From NCBI RefSeq assembly GCF_003105115.1, contig NZ_QETH01000043.1, positions 1 to 37,646 on the forward strand: 37,646 bases of DNA, read 5' to 3'. Positions 25,584-34,240 of the stretch are shown here, piece by piece. Below the pieces are notes generated by a model. It ran no database searches, was not told the DNA's origin, and saw only the letters and a list, made by a program, of their open reading frames with translations. The translations under genes and the position numbers were made by a program. Numbering within the stretch: the first letter of the stretch is position 1; every line of letters starts with the position of its first letter. Source of the DNA: Flavobacterium sp. HTF (lineage in GTDB: Bacteria > Bacteroidota > Bacteroidia > Flavobacteriales > Flavobacteriaceae).

Positions 25584-26666
25584 TTATTTGTCTAAAGTCT
25601 TAAGCGGAATTGACGTATCTGAAATCGTTTTGTCTTTGTTGTCTTTTACCAGGACATGAATTTCTGATAAGTTTGTAATTCCTTTTAGTTCTGAAACTAA
25701 ATTGACAAATCCTTTGATCTCAGCCGTTCCTCCCGAAAATTCACCTGAAATGATTTTACTGCCGGCTGTAATCGTGTAAATTAGCTTGTTTACACCCGAT
25801 TCATTATTTTTTCTTGACATTCCTAAAAAGTCTTTCTGACTTATTTGTAAAGGGAAGAAAGCAAAAACCGGTGGCGGTGGCGGTACAAATTCGCCTGCAT
25901 ATATAATCTGATCACCCGAGTTGGTTGTCCAGTCTTTTGCTACCATCAAAAACGTAATGTTTTCCATAACAAAACCCGGTTCAGTATTATAGTATTCCTG
26001 CGGAATCAAATCCATTCTGTAAATACCATTTCCTAAATCCTTTAGTTTTGTTTTTTCAGAAACGTCCGGAAGCCAGGCTTGGTATTCCTGCAAAACAGCC
26101 CAGTTGTTTAATCCACTATGAAAGTGAACGCTTGGAACTCCTGCGAAACCGTCTTTTAAATTAGAATTGAATAAAATACTTACCGGTTTATCAATGGTTG
26201 GTTTTGAAGGATATGATCTGATCACTTCATTTGCGGTACTAAATGACGAAAAATCAGTATACGTCATGTTCGCTACGTCACTTTGTTTCGATCCGTTTTT
26301 GTTTTTCAAACGGAACCAAAATCCTGCGCTTGCTGCGATTTCCTCCGGAGTTTTAGTAAAATACGCTGTTGGGGTCAGCTTAAAACTCCAGATTTTATCA
26401 CCTTCATATTTTAGTTTTGCAAAATCAGATGAATTTTCCCAATTGCCTGCATCAGGTTCAGATGGAGACCAGATCCAGATATAAAGATCTTCCGTTTCTG
26501 CAAAGGTAGTTCCCGAAAGATCAAAGTACCATGTCACTTCTTCATCATATTTGTACACTACCGGATAGGATGACATTGGTCCCACAGCCCCTGCATTTTC
26601 CTGCGCCGTAATAAAATTTGGAGCCATCAAAAGGGCAAGTAAAATTGTATATATAAACTTTTTCAT
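25584..26666 (-). CDS. Secreted multi-module protein of the glycan locus, function unassigned
   Basis: 360 residues with a type I signal peptide (MKKFIYTILLALLMAPNFITAQ). Two related beta-sandwich-like modules can be seen: about 35-130 (VTWYFDLSGTTFAETEDLYIW, GNWENSSDFAKL) and about 150-260 (PVSILFNSNLKDG, VHFHSGLNNWAVLQEYQAW). Both carry aromatic-rich strands such as carbohydrate-binding or SusE-like proteins have. A third part (about 270-360) is another beta domain. I cannot name a family with confidence. Position directly before susC suggests a periplasmic or surface glycan-binding accessory (inference). Confidence 0.6.
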   Translation of the reverse strand: MKKFIYTILLALLMAPNFITAQENAGAVGPMSSYPVVYKYDEEVTWYFDLSGTTFAETEDLYIWIWSPSEPDAGNWENSSDFAKLKYEGDKIWSFKLTPTAYFTKTPEEIAASAGFWFRLKNKNGSKQSDVANMTYTDFSSFSTANEVIRSYPSKPTIDKPVSILFNSNLKDGFAGVPSVHFHSGLNNWAVLQEYQAWLPDVSEKTKLKDLGNGIYRMDLIPQEYYNTEPGFVMENITFLMVAKDWTTNSGDQIIYAGEFVPPPPPVFAFFPLQISQKDFLGMSRKNNESGVNKLIYTITAGSKIISGEFSGGTAEIKGFVNLVSELKGITNLSEIHVLVKDNKDKTISDTSIPLKTLDK

Positions 26667-26674
26667 ATTACTTC

Positions 26675-27196
26675 TTAATTAATAGCATTTAATTTGAATA
26701 CATAAGACACAAAATCTGCCCCGCCCGAAGTACGCACCAATTGAAGCTGCATTTCGTCATTTTTCCCGGGAACCGAGATTAGACGGAGTTCATCTGTTTT
26801 TTGAGTTTTTTGGGCATCGCTGTACAAATAGATTTTTACTGCACTTGCGTTGGTCTGCTGAAAGTCTGAGCTTAGCGCCCAAAATCCTTTTGGAGCAAAT
26901 AATGGAGGAACATTTCCTGTTACTTCATAACTTGTTGGCCTGTTTTTTTCATCTACGCTGAAATTGATTTTAAAATCTTCGTAATTAAAATAGGTGCTCA
27001 AGTTCTCTTCGTTTGGCTGGATATTATTTGCTTTTGCAAATTCATCAACCATTTTCAGATTTGTCAATCCCCAATTTCCATTTACTTTTTCATAGATGGT
27101 AATCGGATCAACGTGGCTTCCGTCGTCAGTGTTGTCGCAGCTAATAACTGATAAACACATCGCAACAGCCAACCAATAAATACTTTTACATTTCAT
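26675..27196 (-). CDS. DUF5004-type lipoprotein, first gene of the glycan locus
   Basis: 173 residues. Lipobox SVISC with Cys at 20 followed by DNTDDGSH, an acidic run suited to surface export. The body (about 33-170) is a lipocalin-like small beta domain: VNGNWGLTNLKMVDEF, FKINFSVDEKNRPTSYEVTG, FWALSSDFQ, DELRLISVPGKNDEMQLQLVR. This matches DUF5004, a domain commonly found at the head of SusC/D loci in Bacteroidota. Function unknown, probably cell-surface ligand binding. It ends 8 nt before the next gene. Confidence 0.75.
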   Translation of the reverse strand: MKCKSIYWLAVAMCLSVISCDNTDDGSHVDPITIYEKVNGNWGLTNLKMVDEFAKANNIQPNEENLSTYFNYEDFKINFSVDEKNRPTSYEVTGNVPPLFAPKGFWALSSDFQQTNASAVKIYLYSDAQKTQKTDELRLISVPGKNDEMQLQLVRTSGGADFVSYVFKLNAIN

Positions 27197-27679
27197 AAAA
27201 TTTTGGTTTGATTGTTAGTTTTTTTTTATCCCGAAAGGATAGAGCGAAGCTATAAGTTAAATAAATCTTAAAAAAAAAATCTGATAAAAATCAAGATAGA
27301 AATCAAGTATTTTTATATTTAAGTATTTAACTATCAATAACTTATATAATTTAAAAAACACAAAAAATCAAGACGTTGTTTAGATGAAAAACGGCAAATA
27401 AATAATGGTATAAATGACAATATGGAAATTAAACGTGATATTTTTTTTACTATATACATATATAATTGCTTTTTATTGTATAATTGCAAATTATTAGACT
27501 ACTTTTAACATTTAAACCCTATTTTTAAACGAACAACACTTGTTTTTAAGTGGGTTACGTCTAAATTTGCTAAATTTCAAAAATAACCGGTCGTTAACTC
27601 TCAGACTTATTTTTGAATTAAAAACGAATTAACTCAACTAACCAAAAAACTATTTTTACCTTAAAACCAAAACATAACC
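27197..27679. promoter_or_regulatory. Divergent regulatory region between glycan operon and its regulator
   Basis: 483 nt, very AT-rich. The plus-strand promoter is listed separately. For the operon on the minus strand I found no good TTG-N19-TAnnTTTG; one CAAAAATA (27578-27585) fits a minus -7 box but lacks a -33 box and would give a leader of about 370 nt. A small hairpin TATCC-CGAAA-GGATA (27229-27243) sits in the operon leader. A SusR-type activator would be expected to bind in this gap, and a weak promoter without -33 box fits activator dependence (inference). Confidence 0.5.
27540..27569 (+). promoter_or_regulatory. Promoter of the SusR-like regulator gene
   Basis: TTG at 27540-27542 and TAAATTTG at 27562-27569, 19 nt apart, the same spacing as the tetR promoter. 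Downstream, TAAC-N5-GTTA (27584-27596, around an ACCGGT core) lies in the early leader and could be an operator. The leader is about 100 nt. Confidence 0.72.
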
Positions 27680-29278
27680 ATGCGAAAAATATTGATTCTA
27701 TATTTTTTCATAGCGGGTTTTTCTCTAACTGCGAAAGAGACCAATCCTGTTTTAGAAGAATTAGATAAAGTGCTCCTCAAAAAAGAGGTGTATCTCAAAA
27801 AGAAATATCAAAAGATTGGAGCATTAAAAAAAAATGTGTCAAAGTTTACTTTGAGCCAAAATAATGAAGCGCTTTATAATTGTTATATGTCATTGTTTGA
27901 GGAGTACAAATCCTTTAAATATGATTCTGCCTATTATTATTTAGAAGAAGCAAAAATCAAGGCAATTGCGCTGAAAGAGCCCAAGTTTTTAGCCAAAAGC
28001 CGTATTAAGGAAGGTTTTGTACTGCTCTCTTCGGGTTTGTTTAAAGAAGCCATTGATACTCTGAATGTCATTGACGACCAAAAGCTGGACTTAAAAAACA
28101 AATTTGAATACTATAATATAAAAGCCCGTGCTTATTACGATTTAGCCGATTACAACCGCGATCAGCGATTTAATATCCATTATGTACAACAGGGAAATCA
28201 TTTCCTGAAAAAAGCCCTGGAATTAATCGGAACTAACACAAATGAATACTGGGCTGCCGAGAGTTTAAAAAGACTAAAACAACAAGACTGGCGCGGCGCT
28301 GAATTTGCTTTTAGCTACTGGATCAACAATTATGACTTACCGCCTGATTATTACGGAATTGCGACATCAAGCCTTGGGTATATATATTCAGAAAGAGGCT
28401 ATACAAAAAAGGCGATTTATTATCTCGCACTTGCCGCTATTGCCGATGTCAAAAATGCCACAAAAGAAACGGTAGCCTTGCGAAACCTGGCCAACGAGCT
28501 TTTTAAAATGGGATATCTGGACAAAGCCAATGAATATATCAACATTGCTATGGACGATGCGACTTTCTACAACGCGAGGCATCGCAAAATTGAGATTTCA
28601 TCGATATTACCTATTATTGAAAAGGCACAGCTTAATAATGTAAAGGACAAAAATGATAAACTGGAAAGAATCATTATTCTGCTCACGATACTTACGGTAA
28701 TAATCATTTTGTTTCTGATTATTATTTTCAAACAATTAAAAGAAAGAAACAAAGCCAGAAAAATCATGGCTTCTTCCTATAGTCAGCTGCAGGAAATGAA
28801 TATCAGCCTTAGTGAGGCCAATGCTATTAAAGAAGAATATATCACATATTTTATTAAAGCGACTTCGGCTTTCATTAATAAAATAGACCATATTCAGAAA
28901 AGCACGCTTCATAAAATTATTACCAAGAAAACCGATGAAGTTATTGCGAGCCTAAAGCGTTATAATGTAAAAGAAGAACGGGAAAATCTCTTCCATCAGT
29001 TTGATGAAATCTTTCTGAAGTTATTCCCGACTTTTGTAACCGATTTTAATCATTTATTTCCAAATGATCATAAATGTATTGTAAAGAAAGGCGAACTCCT
29101 AAATACCGAACTTCGCATATTTGCCTTGTACAGATTAGGAATCCAGGACAGCAGTCAAATGGCAGAATTTCTGGAACTTTCTGTGGCTACAATATACACG
29201 TACAAAACAAGAATCAAAAGCAAATCGGATTTCAAAGATACTTTTGAAGAAAAGATTATGGCGATTAAGACGATTTAG
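27680..29278 (+). CDS. SusR-like TPR-membrane-HTH transcriptional regulator (DUF6377 type)
   Basis: 532 residues. A signal peptide ([20 protein letters not shown]) is followed by a periplasmic TPR-like helical part (about 25-320, repeats such as [54 protein letters not shown]), one membrane helix (about 327-346), a cytoplasmic coiled coil (about 347-400) and a C-terminal HTH ([37 protein letters not shown]). This is the SusR arrangement: sugar sensed in the periplasm, DNA bound in the cytoplasm. It is divergent from the glycan operon and probably activates it. DUF6377 is my best family name; the SusR-type role is inference from architecture and position. Confidence 0.88.
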   Translation: MRKILILYFFIAGFSLTAKETNPVLEELDKVLLKKEVYLKKKYQKIGALKKNVSKFTLSQNNEALYNCYMSLFEEYKSFKYDSAYYYLEEAKIKAIALKEPKFLAKSRIKEGFVLLSSGLFKEAIDTLNVIDDQKLDLKNKFEYYNIKARAYYDLADYNRDQRFNIHYVQQGNHFLKKALELIGTNTNEYWAAESLKRLKQQDWRGAEFAFSYWINNYDLPPDYYGIATSSLGYIYSERGYTKKAIYYLALAAIADVKNATKETVALRNLANELFKMGYLDKANEYINIAMDDATFYNARHRKIEISSILPIIEKAQLNNVKDKNDKLERIIILLTILTVIIILFLIIIFKQLKERNKARKIMASSYSQLQEMNISLSEANAIKEEYITYFIKATSAFINKIDHIQKSTLHKIITKKTDEVIASLKRYNVKEERENLFHQFDEIFLKLFPTFVTDFNHLFPNDHKCIVKKGELLNTELRIFALYRLGIQDSSQMAEFLELSVATIYTYKTRIKSKSDFKDTFEEKIMAIKTI

Positions 29279-29320
29279 GGGCTGAGGGGCTAAGGCTCTG
29301 AGGTTCTGAGGTACTAAGCT
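29279..29320 (+). repeat. AGRTNCTR octamer array
   Basis: Immediately after the regulator's stop codon: GGGGCTG, AGGGGCTA, AGGCTCTG, AGGTTCTG, AGGTACTA, AGC. Sense orientation relative to the gene, followed within 4 nt by a strong terminator hairpin. Confidence 0.85.
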
Positions 29321-29323
29321 TTT

Positions 29324-29378
29324 GCTACGACTTCACGAATTTGTTGTTGAAATAATTCGTGAAGTCGTGGCTATTTTT
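29324..29378 (+). terminator. Strong terminator of the SusR-like gene
   Basis: 18 bp of pairing (29324-29341 with 29354-29371, including one G-U pair) around a 12-nt loop; the core is ACGACTTCACGAATT. It is followed by TATTTTTTA. The minus-strand side has a run of A, so it works mainly for the plus strand. Confidence 0.88.
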
Positions 29379-29487
29379 TACTCTAAAGGCTCGATTCTGA
29401 AATCATACATTCGGATACAATGGTAAAAACATTGCCAAAGGTTTCAACCGTTGGAGATTTTAAAAGCCTTGTAGAAAGAAATATATT

Positions 29488-30711
29488 TTATTCTGAAGGT
29501 TCCAGCTGAAGCACTACATTCTGATAACGCTTACTAAGAGAAAACAATTGTTCGGCAAAAATCATAACGGCAAGCGGTACAAACAGAAATATCGTTAAAT
29601 CCTCTTCGTAAAGAAAATAAGTTGTGATCATAAAAATACGTCCGTATTCCAGGTAGTACATCCATTTGCGCTGCTCTAACAATGCACCGCAATTGACCAG
29701 AGTAAGCAGGATAAAAGAAAGTACAAAAATCTTATCGTACAATTCTAAATAATCAAAATAATAAGTAAAACCAGTTAAAAATAACGTGCAGATTCCCAAC
29801 TGTATATATAAGTAATTTTTGAAACGAAGCCGCTGATTCGGGCAAGCTTTGTCCTGCAAGAATCTTTTTTCCAGAATAGGCCTGATATCCTGATCCATAT
29901 GCGCCGGGCTTCCAAAAACGGCTTTCCATTTTTCTTTAAAGCCTTTTGAACGTTTCATTAATTCATAAATTTCGAAATAGTAATGAAAGTGCTGCCAAAG
30001 GAAACTATAGCTTTTGAGCGGATGTGTCAGTCCATATTTTGGTTTCTCTTCTTCGGTTTGAAAAGTTCCGAAAAGGCGATCCCAAAAAGTAAACATATCC
30101 CCGTAATTTTTGTCCAGGTATTTTTCATCAGAAGCATGATGAACTCCATGAACAGAAGGCGTTACAAAAACATATTCAAGCCATTTTATTTTTCCGATAA
30201 GCTGCGTGTGGGTAAAGAAAGAATAAGCTCCATGAACAATCAGCATGGTAATGACCATTTTTGGATGAAAACCTACAAACGGCAAAACACACCAAAAACC
30301 GGTTCTCACAATCGCCTGAAAAGTAGTAATTCTGGCTGCGGCAGTAAAATTAAATTCCTCACTATGGTGATGCACAATATGCGCTGCCCAGAAAAAATTG
30401 ACTTCGTGACCTAATCGGTGATACCAATACCAGACAAAATCAGTTGCCAGAATTAAGGCAAACCAGACAAAGATACTTGTCGAAATATCAAAAATTCGAT
30501 AATTGTCATAGATAAAATAATACAACTGATAAAAACTTGCAGCAATAAATAAGTTGATTAACCTTTCCGCAATACCAATACTAATGTTCGAAACAGAGCT
30601 TTCATAATTGAAAATTTCCGGTCTTTTTCTACGCTGCATTATTTTGTACTCAATAAATAAAAAGAGAAAAAAAGCAGGCATTGCGAAAGCAAGAAAATTA
30701 ATATGTTCCAT
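29488..30711 (-). CDS. Sterol desaturase / fatty acid hydroxylase-family membrane protein
   Basis: 407 residues with several membrane spans. The diiron histidine motifs are HRLGH (His98, His102), HIVHHH (His111, His114, His115) and HGVHH (His188, His191, His192), all within the catalytic first 250 residues. The C-terminal 130 residues contain additional helices, longer than in minimal family members. Bacteroidota homologues act on membrane lipids, for instance hydroxylating or cleaving alkyl lipids; the exact substrate cannot be told. It follows glutamate dehydrogenase on the same strand after a 118-nt gap containing a terminator-like hairpin, so it is probably its own transcription unit. Confidence 0.9.
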   Translation of the reverse strand: MEHINFLAFAMPAFFLFLFIEYKIMQRRKRPEIFNYESSVSNISIGIAERLINLFIAASFYQLYYFIYDNYRIFDISTSIFVWFALILATDFVWYWYHRLGHEVNFFWAAHIVHHHSEEFNFTAAARITTFQAIVRTGFWCVLPFVGFHPKMVITMLIVHGAYSFFTHTQLIGKIKWLEYVFVTPSVHGVHHASDEKYLDKNYGDMFTFWDRLFGTFQTEEEKPKYGLTHPLKSYSFLWQHFHYYFEIYELMKRSKGFKEKWKAVFGSPAHMDQDIRPILEKRFLQDKACPNQRLRFKNYLYIQLGICTLFLTGFTYYFDYLELYDKIFVLSFILLTLVNCGALLEQRKWMYYLEYGRIFMITTYFLYEEDLTIFLFVPLAVMIFAEQLFSLSKRYQNVVLQLEPSE

Positions 30712-30749
30712 TTTAAAAAATTACATTTTGATTCATAAATACTTTAAAA

Positions 30750-30802
30750 GAAAATATTTTCACTGATAAATATTTCTGAAAATACTATTTACCAGTGAAA
30801 AT
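30750..30802 (-). terminator. Terminator of glutamate dehydrogenase
   Basis: On the minus strand ATTTTCACTG, G, TAAATA (30802-30786) pairs with TATTTA, T, CAGTGAAAAT (30772-30756): 17 bp including one G-U, 13-nt loop. It is followed by ATTTTCTTTT. It lies 28 nt after the gdh stop. Confidence 0.78.
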
Positions 30803-30829
30803 TATCTTAATCTAATACAGAGCGGATTT

Positions 30830-32116
30830 TTAATTCTGTTTATACTTTACAGCGTCCAGTGCCACTTCTTTTACCGACTGTGTATCAGCAACTTTTCGCA
30901 AAGCAAGAATATAAGCCGCAATACGGGGCGTAACATTGTATTTTTCTGCCGTTCTGAAAACAGTTTCAAAACTTTTCTCCAATATATCTTCCAATCTTGT
31001 ATTGATCTGGTGAATTCTCCATGATTCCAAAAGAGAGTTCTGAAGCCATTCAAAATAAGAAACCGTTACTCCGCCGGCGTTTGCCAGAATATCAGGAATT
31101 ACCAGGACATTGTTTTCGTGCAAAATTGCATCAGCATCAGAAGAAACCGGTCCGTTTGCTCCTTCAACAATAATTTTGGCTCTAATATCGGCAGCGTTCC
31201 TTTTCGTAATAACATCTTCTTTAGCTGCCGGAATCAGGACATCAACATCCAAAAGCAATAGATTTTCATGCTTGATGGCAACCGAATTCGGATACCCTTT
31301 AATACTTTTATTGTTTAAATTATAGTATAAAATCAGTTCCGGGATATTCAGTCCTTCCGGATTATAAAATGCTTCTGAAACATCACTTACTGCCACTATC
31401 TTTACTCCTTTTTGGTATAAAAACAAAGCCGAATGCAAACCGACATTTCCAAATCCCTGAACCGCAGCAGTTGCTCTCGCAGGTCTGATTTTTAATCGTT
31501 GAAGTGCCAGAAGACTTACTATACTAACGCCACGGCCTGTCGCTTCTACCCTGCCCAGAGAACCACCTGAATGCAGATGTTTTCCTGTTACGACAGCATG
31601 AATGGTTTTTCCGTGAACTAATGAAAATTCATCCATTAGCCAGCCCATTTCGTCTGGACCTGTACCCATATCCGGTGCAGGAACATCTTTTTCCGGTCCG
31701 AAAATATCTGCTAAGGTTTTAGTATACGCTCTTGTTATTTTTTCAAGTTCTGTTTTGGAGTGGTTTTTTGGATCACAAATAATACCGCCTTTTGCACCTC
31801 CAAAAGGAATTCCGGTTACGGCAGATTTCCAGGTCATCCAGGCCGCTAAAGCTTTTACTTCGTCTAAGTTTACCGAATTATCATAACGGATTCCGCCTTT
31901 TGACGGGCCTAAGGCCGTGTTATGAATCACTCTGTACCCTTCAAAGTTTTGTGTACTTCCGTTATCCAGTGTTATAGAAAAGTTTACGACAATCTGTTTT
32001 TCCGGACGCTGCAATTTCTGCCTTATGGATTCTTCCAGATTCAGAATGTCTGCTGCAATATTAAATCGATCAATCATAGATTGAAAGGGATTTTGTTTAA
32101 TTAATTCTGCACTCAT
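30830..32116 (-). CDS. gdhA: Glutamate dehydrogenase (Glu/Leu/Phe/Val dehydrogenase family)
   Basis: 428 residues, normal for hexameric GDH. GPSKGGIRY and PFGGAKGGI (about 91-99 and 115-123) carry the glutamate-binding and catalytic Lys residues; PAPDMGTGPDEMGW follows, and VQGFGNVGLHSALFL is the dinucleotide-binding G-x-G-x-x-G motif. It interconverts glutamate and 2-oxoglutarate plus ammonium, linking carbon and nitrogen metabolism. Cofactor preference is not decided by what I can read. Upstream lies a 447-nt gap with a candidate leader RNA and a terminator, which may bear on its control. Confidence 0.92.
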   Translation of the reverse strand: MSAELIKQNPFQSMIDRFNIAADILNLEESIRQKLQRPEKQIVVNFSITLDNGSTQNFEGYRVIHNTALGPSKGGIRYDNSVNLDEVKALAAWMTWKSAVTGIPFGGAKGGIICDPKNHSKTELEKITRAYTKTLADIFGPEKDVPAPDMGTGPDEMGWLMDEFSLVHGKTIHAVVTGKHLHSGGSLGRVEATGRGVSIVSLLALQRLKIRPARATAAVQGFGNVGLHSALFLYQKGVKIVAVSDVSEAFYNPEGLNIPELILYYNLNNKSIKGYPNSVAIKHENLLLLDVDVLIPAAKEDVITKRNAADIRAKIIVEGANGPVSSDADAILHENNVLVIPDILANAGGVTVSYFEWLQNSLLESWRIHQINTRLEDILEKSFETVFRTAEKYNVTPRIAAYILALRKVADTQSVKEVALDAVKYKQN

Positions 32117-32293
32117 GATATATTTCTTTTTAGTTTGGGTTAATCAATTTAATTTGCTCATTACCTTGTAAAAGAGCTATTGTATTATTTCAACTACTAT
32201 ACAGACACAACATGGAATTTTGATCCGGCAGGATTGCATCATTATATTCCTATTTCTATTTGATCTCATTTCTTTAATTTTTTTACTAATTCT
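32117..32293. other. Upstream region of glutamate dehydrogenase
   Basis: About 180 nt between the leader-RNA terminator and the gdh start. No reading frame of note. No TTG-N19-TAnnTTTG promoter is obvious in the minus direction; TAGTAGTTG around 32184-32192 is the nearest, with poor match. So gdh may have an activator-dependent promoter here or depend on read-through. Confidence 0.35.
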
Positions 32294-32324
32294 AAAAAAA
32301 GCCTTTCATGGTGCATGAAAGGCT
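32294..32324 (-). terminator. Strong intrinsic terminator of the leader transcript
   Basis: AGCCTTTCATG (32300-32310) pairs perfectly with CATGAAAGGCT (32314-32324) around a 3-nt loop. On the minus strand it is followed by seven T. It lies 33 nt after the 28-codon frame and 178 nt before gdh. Confidence 0.9.
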
Positions 32325-32356
32325 AAAAAAAAAATAACTAACAAGTCCATTTTCTA

Positions 32357-32443
32357 TTAAGGCCATTTCATTCCGTTGCTCATCATGCAGCACATCGCAA
32401 AGCTGCATATAAACGGAACAATATTTTGGCTATAGTTTTTCAT
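32357..32443 (-). CDS. Possible Cys/Met-rich 28-residue peptide
   Basis: ATG frame of 28 codons, ending TAA: it starts MKNYSQNIVPF, then ICSFAMCCMMSNGMKWP. It has five Met and three Cys, a weakly hydrophobic centre (about 8-22) and no similarity I recognise. A -7-like box sits just upstream and a strong terminator just downstream. Against it: the same bases form an RNA stem that explains the local G+C rise. It could be a leader peptide, a membrane-active small protein, or accidental. Confidence 0.35.
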   Translation of the reverse strand: MKNYSQNIVPFICSFAMCCMMSNGMKWP

Positions 32444-32563
32444 TGTCAAGGCAAATTTACAAATTACTTTATATATTCTATGGAATTAGTAGAATTAATT
32501 TAAAAGAAAATGAATTTTACTACAAAAAACACTGTAAATAAGGAGCTTACAAATTATTATTTT

Positions 32564-33418
32564 TTATTTCAATTGAGAAAAAACAATAAAAATGATAGCA
32601 ATAAGGGCTAAAAATATTCCAACGAAGTTAATTTTGGATAATTTTTCTTTGAAAAAAAGCAGGCCAATCAGACTTCCTAAAACTATAACTCCCAAGTTCA
32701 TTCCGGCAAAAACAGTTGACGGGTTTTCTGAGAATGCTTTGTGTGCTGTTAGGTAAAAAAGAATATTTCCGAAATTAAAAAGACCAACCAAACTTCCGAA
32801 AAGGATATTTTTCAGTTCTAATTTTACTTTTTTAATTACCGAAGAATACACCACAACAAGTAAGGAAATGGCTAGAGCAATATCAAAAATTACAAACAGA
32901 GAGGTTGTATAAGGCAAAGCAGTGTAAAGTGCCACTTGCTTAAAAAGTATGTCGATTATTCCAAAACCGAATAAAACAACGGTGGGATAAATCCATTTAT
33001 TCTGATCGTTTCCGGAATTTTTCCTTAAAATGAATAACAGCGCAACAAAACCAATTATCAATCCGGTTAATTTATAAGAGTTGAATTCTTCTTTAAAAAT
33101 AAACCATGCTGCCAAAATCGGAATAAATAGCGATAAACGCTGCGCTGCATCTGTTTTTACAATTCCCATATGTTTTATGGATGAGATAAGAAACAGAAAA
33201 ACAACCGGCAGTAAAATTCCTATTGCAAGATAAATATTCCACGGAGCAGTGGTATGAACTTCAGAAACATCAGGTTTAAAAGTTACGTAACATAATATCA
33301 GGGCAAATACATAGTTGAAAGCTACAATTTGAATTGGATTGGTATTGTATTTTCGGGTGATTTTAAAAATTACACCAACAATTACGCTGCAGATTATGCT
33401 TAAAATAAGAAATAACAT
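32564..33418 (-). CDS. EamA/DMT-superfamily transporter
   Basis: 284 residues from ATG 33418; an upstream in-frame ATG at 33439 would add seven residues (MYLKFNS) before the first helix. Ten membrane helices in two EamA halves can be counted: MLFLILSIICSVIVGVIF begins the first, and IYPTVVLFGFGIIDILFKQ begins the second, with a charged end of half one (LLFILRKNSGND). The phrase AAQRLSLFIPILAAWFIFKEEF is typical of EamA half-repeats. Substrate unknown: metabolite or amino-acid exporters are common in the family. It starts 62 nt after the stop of the 2OG oxygenase gene, possibly co-transcribed. Confidence 0.85.
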   Translation of the reverse strand: MLFLILSIICSVIVGVIFKITRKYNTNPIQIVAFNYVFALILCYVTFKPDVSEVHTTAPWNIYLAIGILLPVVFLFLISSIKHMGIVKTDAAQRLSLFIPILAAWFIFKEEFNSYKLTGLIIGFVALLFILRKNSGNDQNKWIYPTVVLFGFGIIDILFKQVALYTALPYTTSLFVIFDIALAISLLVVVYSSVIKKVKLELKNILFGSLVGLFNFGNILFYLTAHKAFSENPSTVFAGMNLGVIVLGSLIGLLFFKEKLSKINFVGIFLALIAIIFIVFSQLK

Positions 33419-33479
33419 AGAATTAAATTTTAAGTACAAAAATAAGGTTTATCTCTTTTGTACTTTCAAAAAGAAGAAA

Positions 33480-34073
33480 TTAATCGCTCTTTAACCAGCC
33501 GGTAATGCTCATTCTGGTATTTTGCGTCACCAAAACTTCGTGAACCAGTTCGTTACTTTTAAAGAAAACGGTTTTGCCCTGGGTTGGTGCAATTTTTTGA
33601 TTGTTATTTTCCTGATGGATCATTAATTCTCCTCCGTCTTCTTCTTTCCAGTTACTATTTAAATAACTGATCATAGAATATTTCCGGTCAGGATTATTTT
33701 TAAACTGATCCAAATGTTTGCGGTAAAAATCGCCAGTTTCGTATAACGAATAATGAAACTCATATCCTGTAATTCCGGCGTAACAACTTTCGTTTAAATA
33801 AACAATGAATGCATCAATCTGAGCAAAGAACTCATTTTCAAAAACATTGTTGTGGCTTTTATCCAGCCAATAAATAGAATCACTTCTGATGGCAGAATCG
33901 TAAGAAAGTTTTTTGGAATTTCCGATTCCAGCGGCGAGGAGCAGACTTTTCTCATTTAAATCCAGTAAGTTCTGTTTTAAATGATTTGCTAATTCCGGAC
34001 TCAAAAAATGTTCTGATATGCCTACTTTATTCTCTATATAACTCGAAATCAAATCTTCGAAACTATTTTCCAT
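33480..34073 (-). CDS. 2-oxoglutarate/Fe(II)-dependent oxygenase
   Basis: 197 residues from ATG 34073. A longer frame to 34151 exists but its first 26 residues (MRISPLPVLFTLPCSVGCIC...) look unlike the family. The iron ligands are His120 and Asp122 (YRKHLDQF) and His178 (NELVHEV); Arg187 (TRMSITGW) should bind 2-oxoglutarate. This is the prolyl 4-hydroxylase-like 2OG-FeII_Oxy_3 group. The nearest functional relatives hydroxylate proline residues of ribosomal or regulatory proteins, but the substrate here is not known. It is followed by the EamA gene. Confidence 0.87.
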   Translation of the reverse strand: MENSFEDLISSYIENKVGISEHFLSPELANHLKQNLLDLNEKSLLLAAGIGNSKKLSYDSAIRSDSIYWLDKSHNNVFENEFFAQIDAFIVYLNESCYAGITGYEFHYSLYETGDFYRKHLDQFKNNPDRKYSMISYLNSNWKEEDGGELMIHQENNNQKIAPTQGKTVFFKSNELVHEVLVTQNTRMSITGWLKSD

Positions 34074-34163
34074 TTTTATTTTGGGAAAACTGCAAATACA
34101 GCCAACGGAGCAAGGTAGAGTAAATAAAACTGGTAATGGGCTTATTCTCAATAAATAAAAAAT

Positions 34164-34212
34164 TTATTAAAAATAAACCCGACAGTCACGAAGCTTCGGT
34201 ACTGTCGGGTTT
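34164..34212 (-). terminator. Terminator of the MoxR-VWA pair
   Basis: AAACCCGACAGT (34175-34186) pairs with ACTGTCGGGTTT (34201-34212), 12 bp, and the apical CGAAGCTTCG adds three more pairs. On the minus strand it is followed by ATTTTTAATAAATTTTT. It lies 28 nt after the stop of the ATPase gene. Confidence 0.88.
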
Positions 34213-34240
34213 GATAAGATATTATAATTTATTAGACTCG

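Larger units (their letters stand above)
32294..32450 (-). ncRNA. Candidate small RNA or leader RNA upstream of gdhA
   Basis: A segment visibly richer in G+C than its flanks folds into a two-part stem: TTCCGTT (32371-32377) with AACGGAA (32412-32418), and inside it ATGCAGC (32385-32391) with GCTGCAT (32402-32408). It ends in a strong minus-strand terminator. TAAATTTG (32459-32452 on the minus strand) matches a -7 box and would start transcription just before the ATG at 32443; a -33 box is not seen. The same segment holds a possible 28-residue peptide, so it may be a small mRNA rather than a non-coding RNA. Confidence 0.45.
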
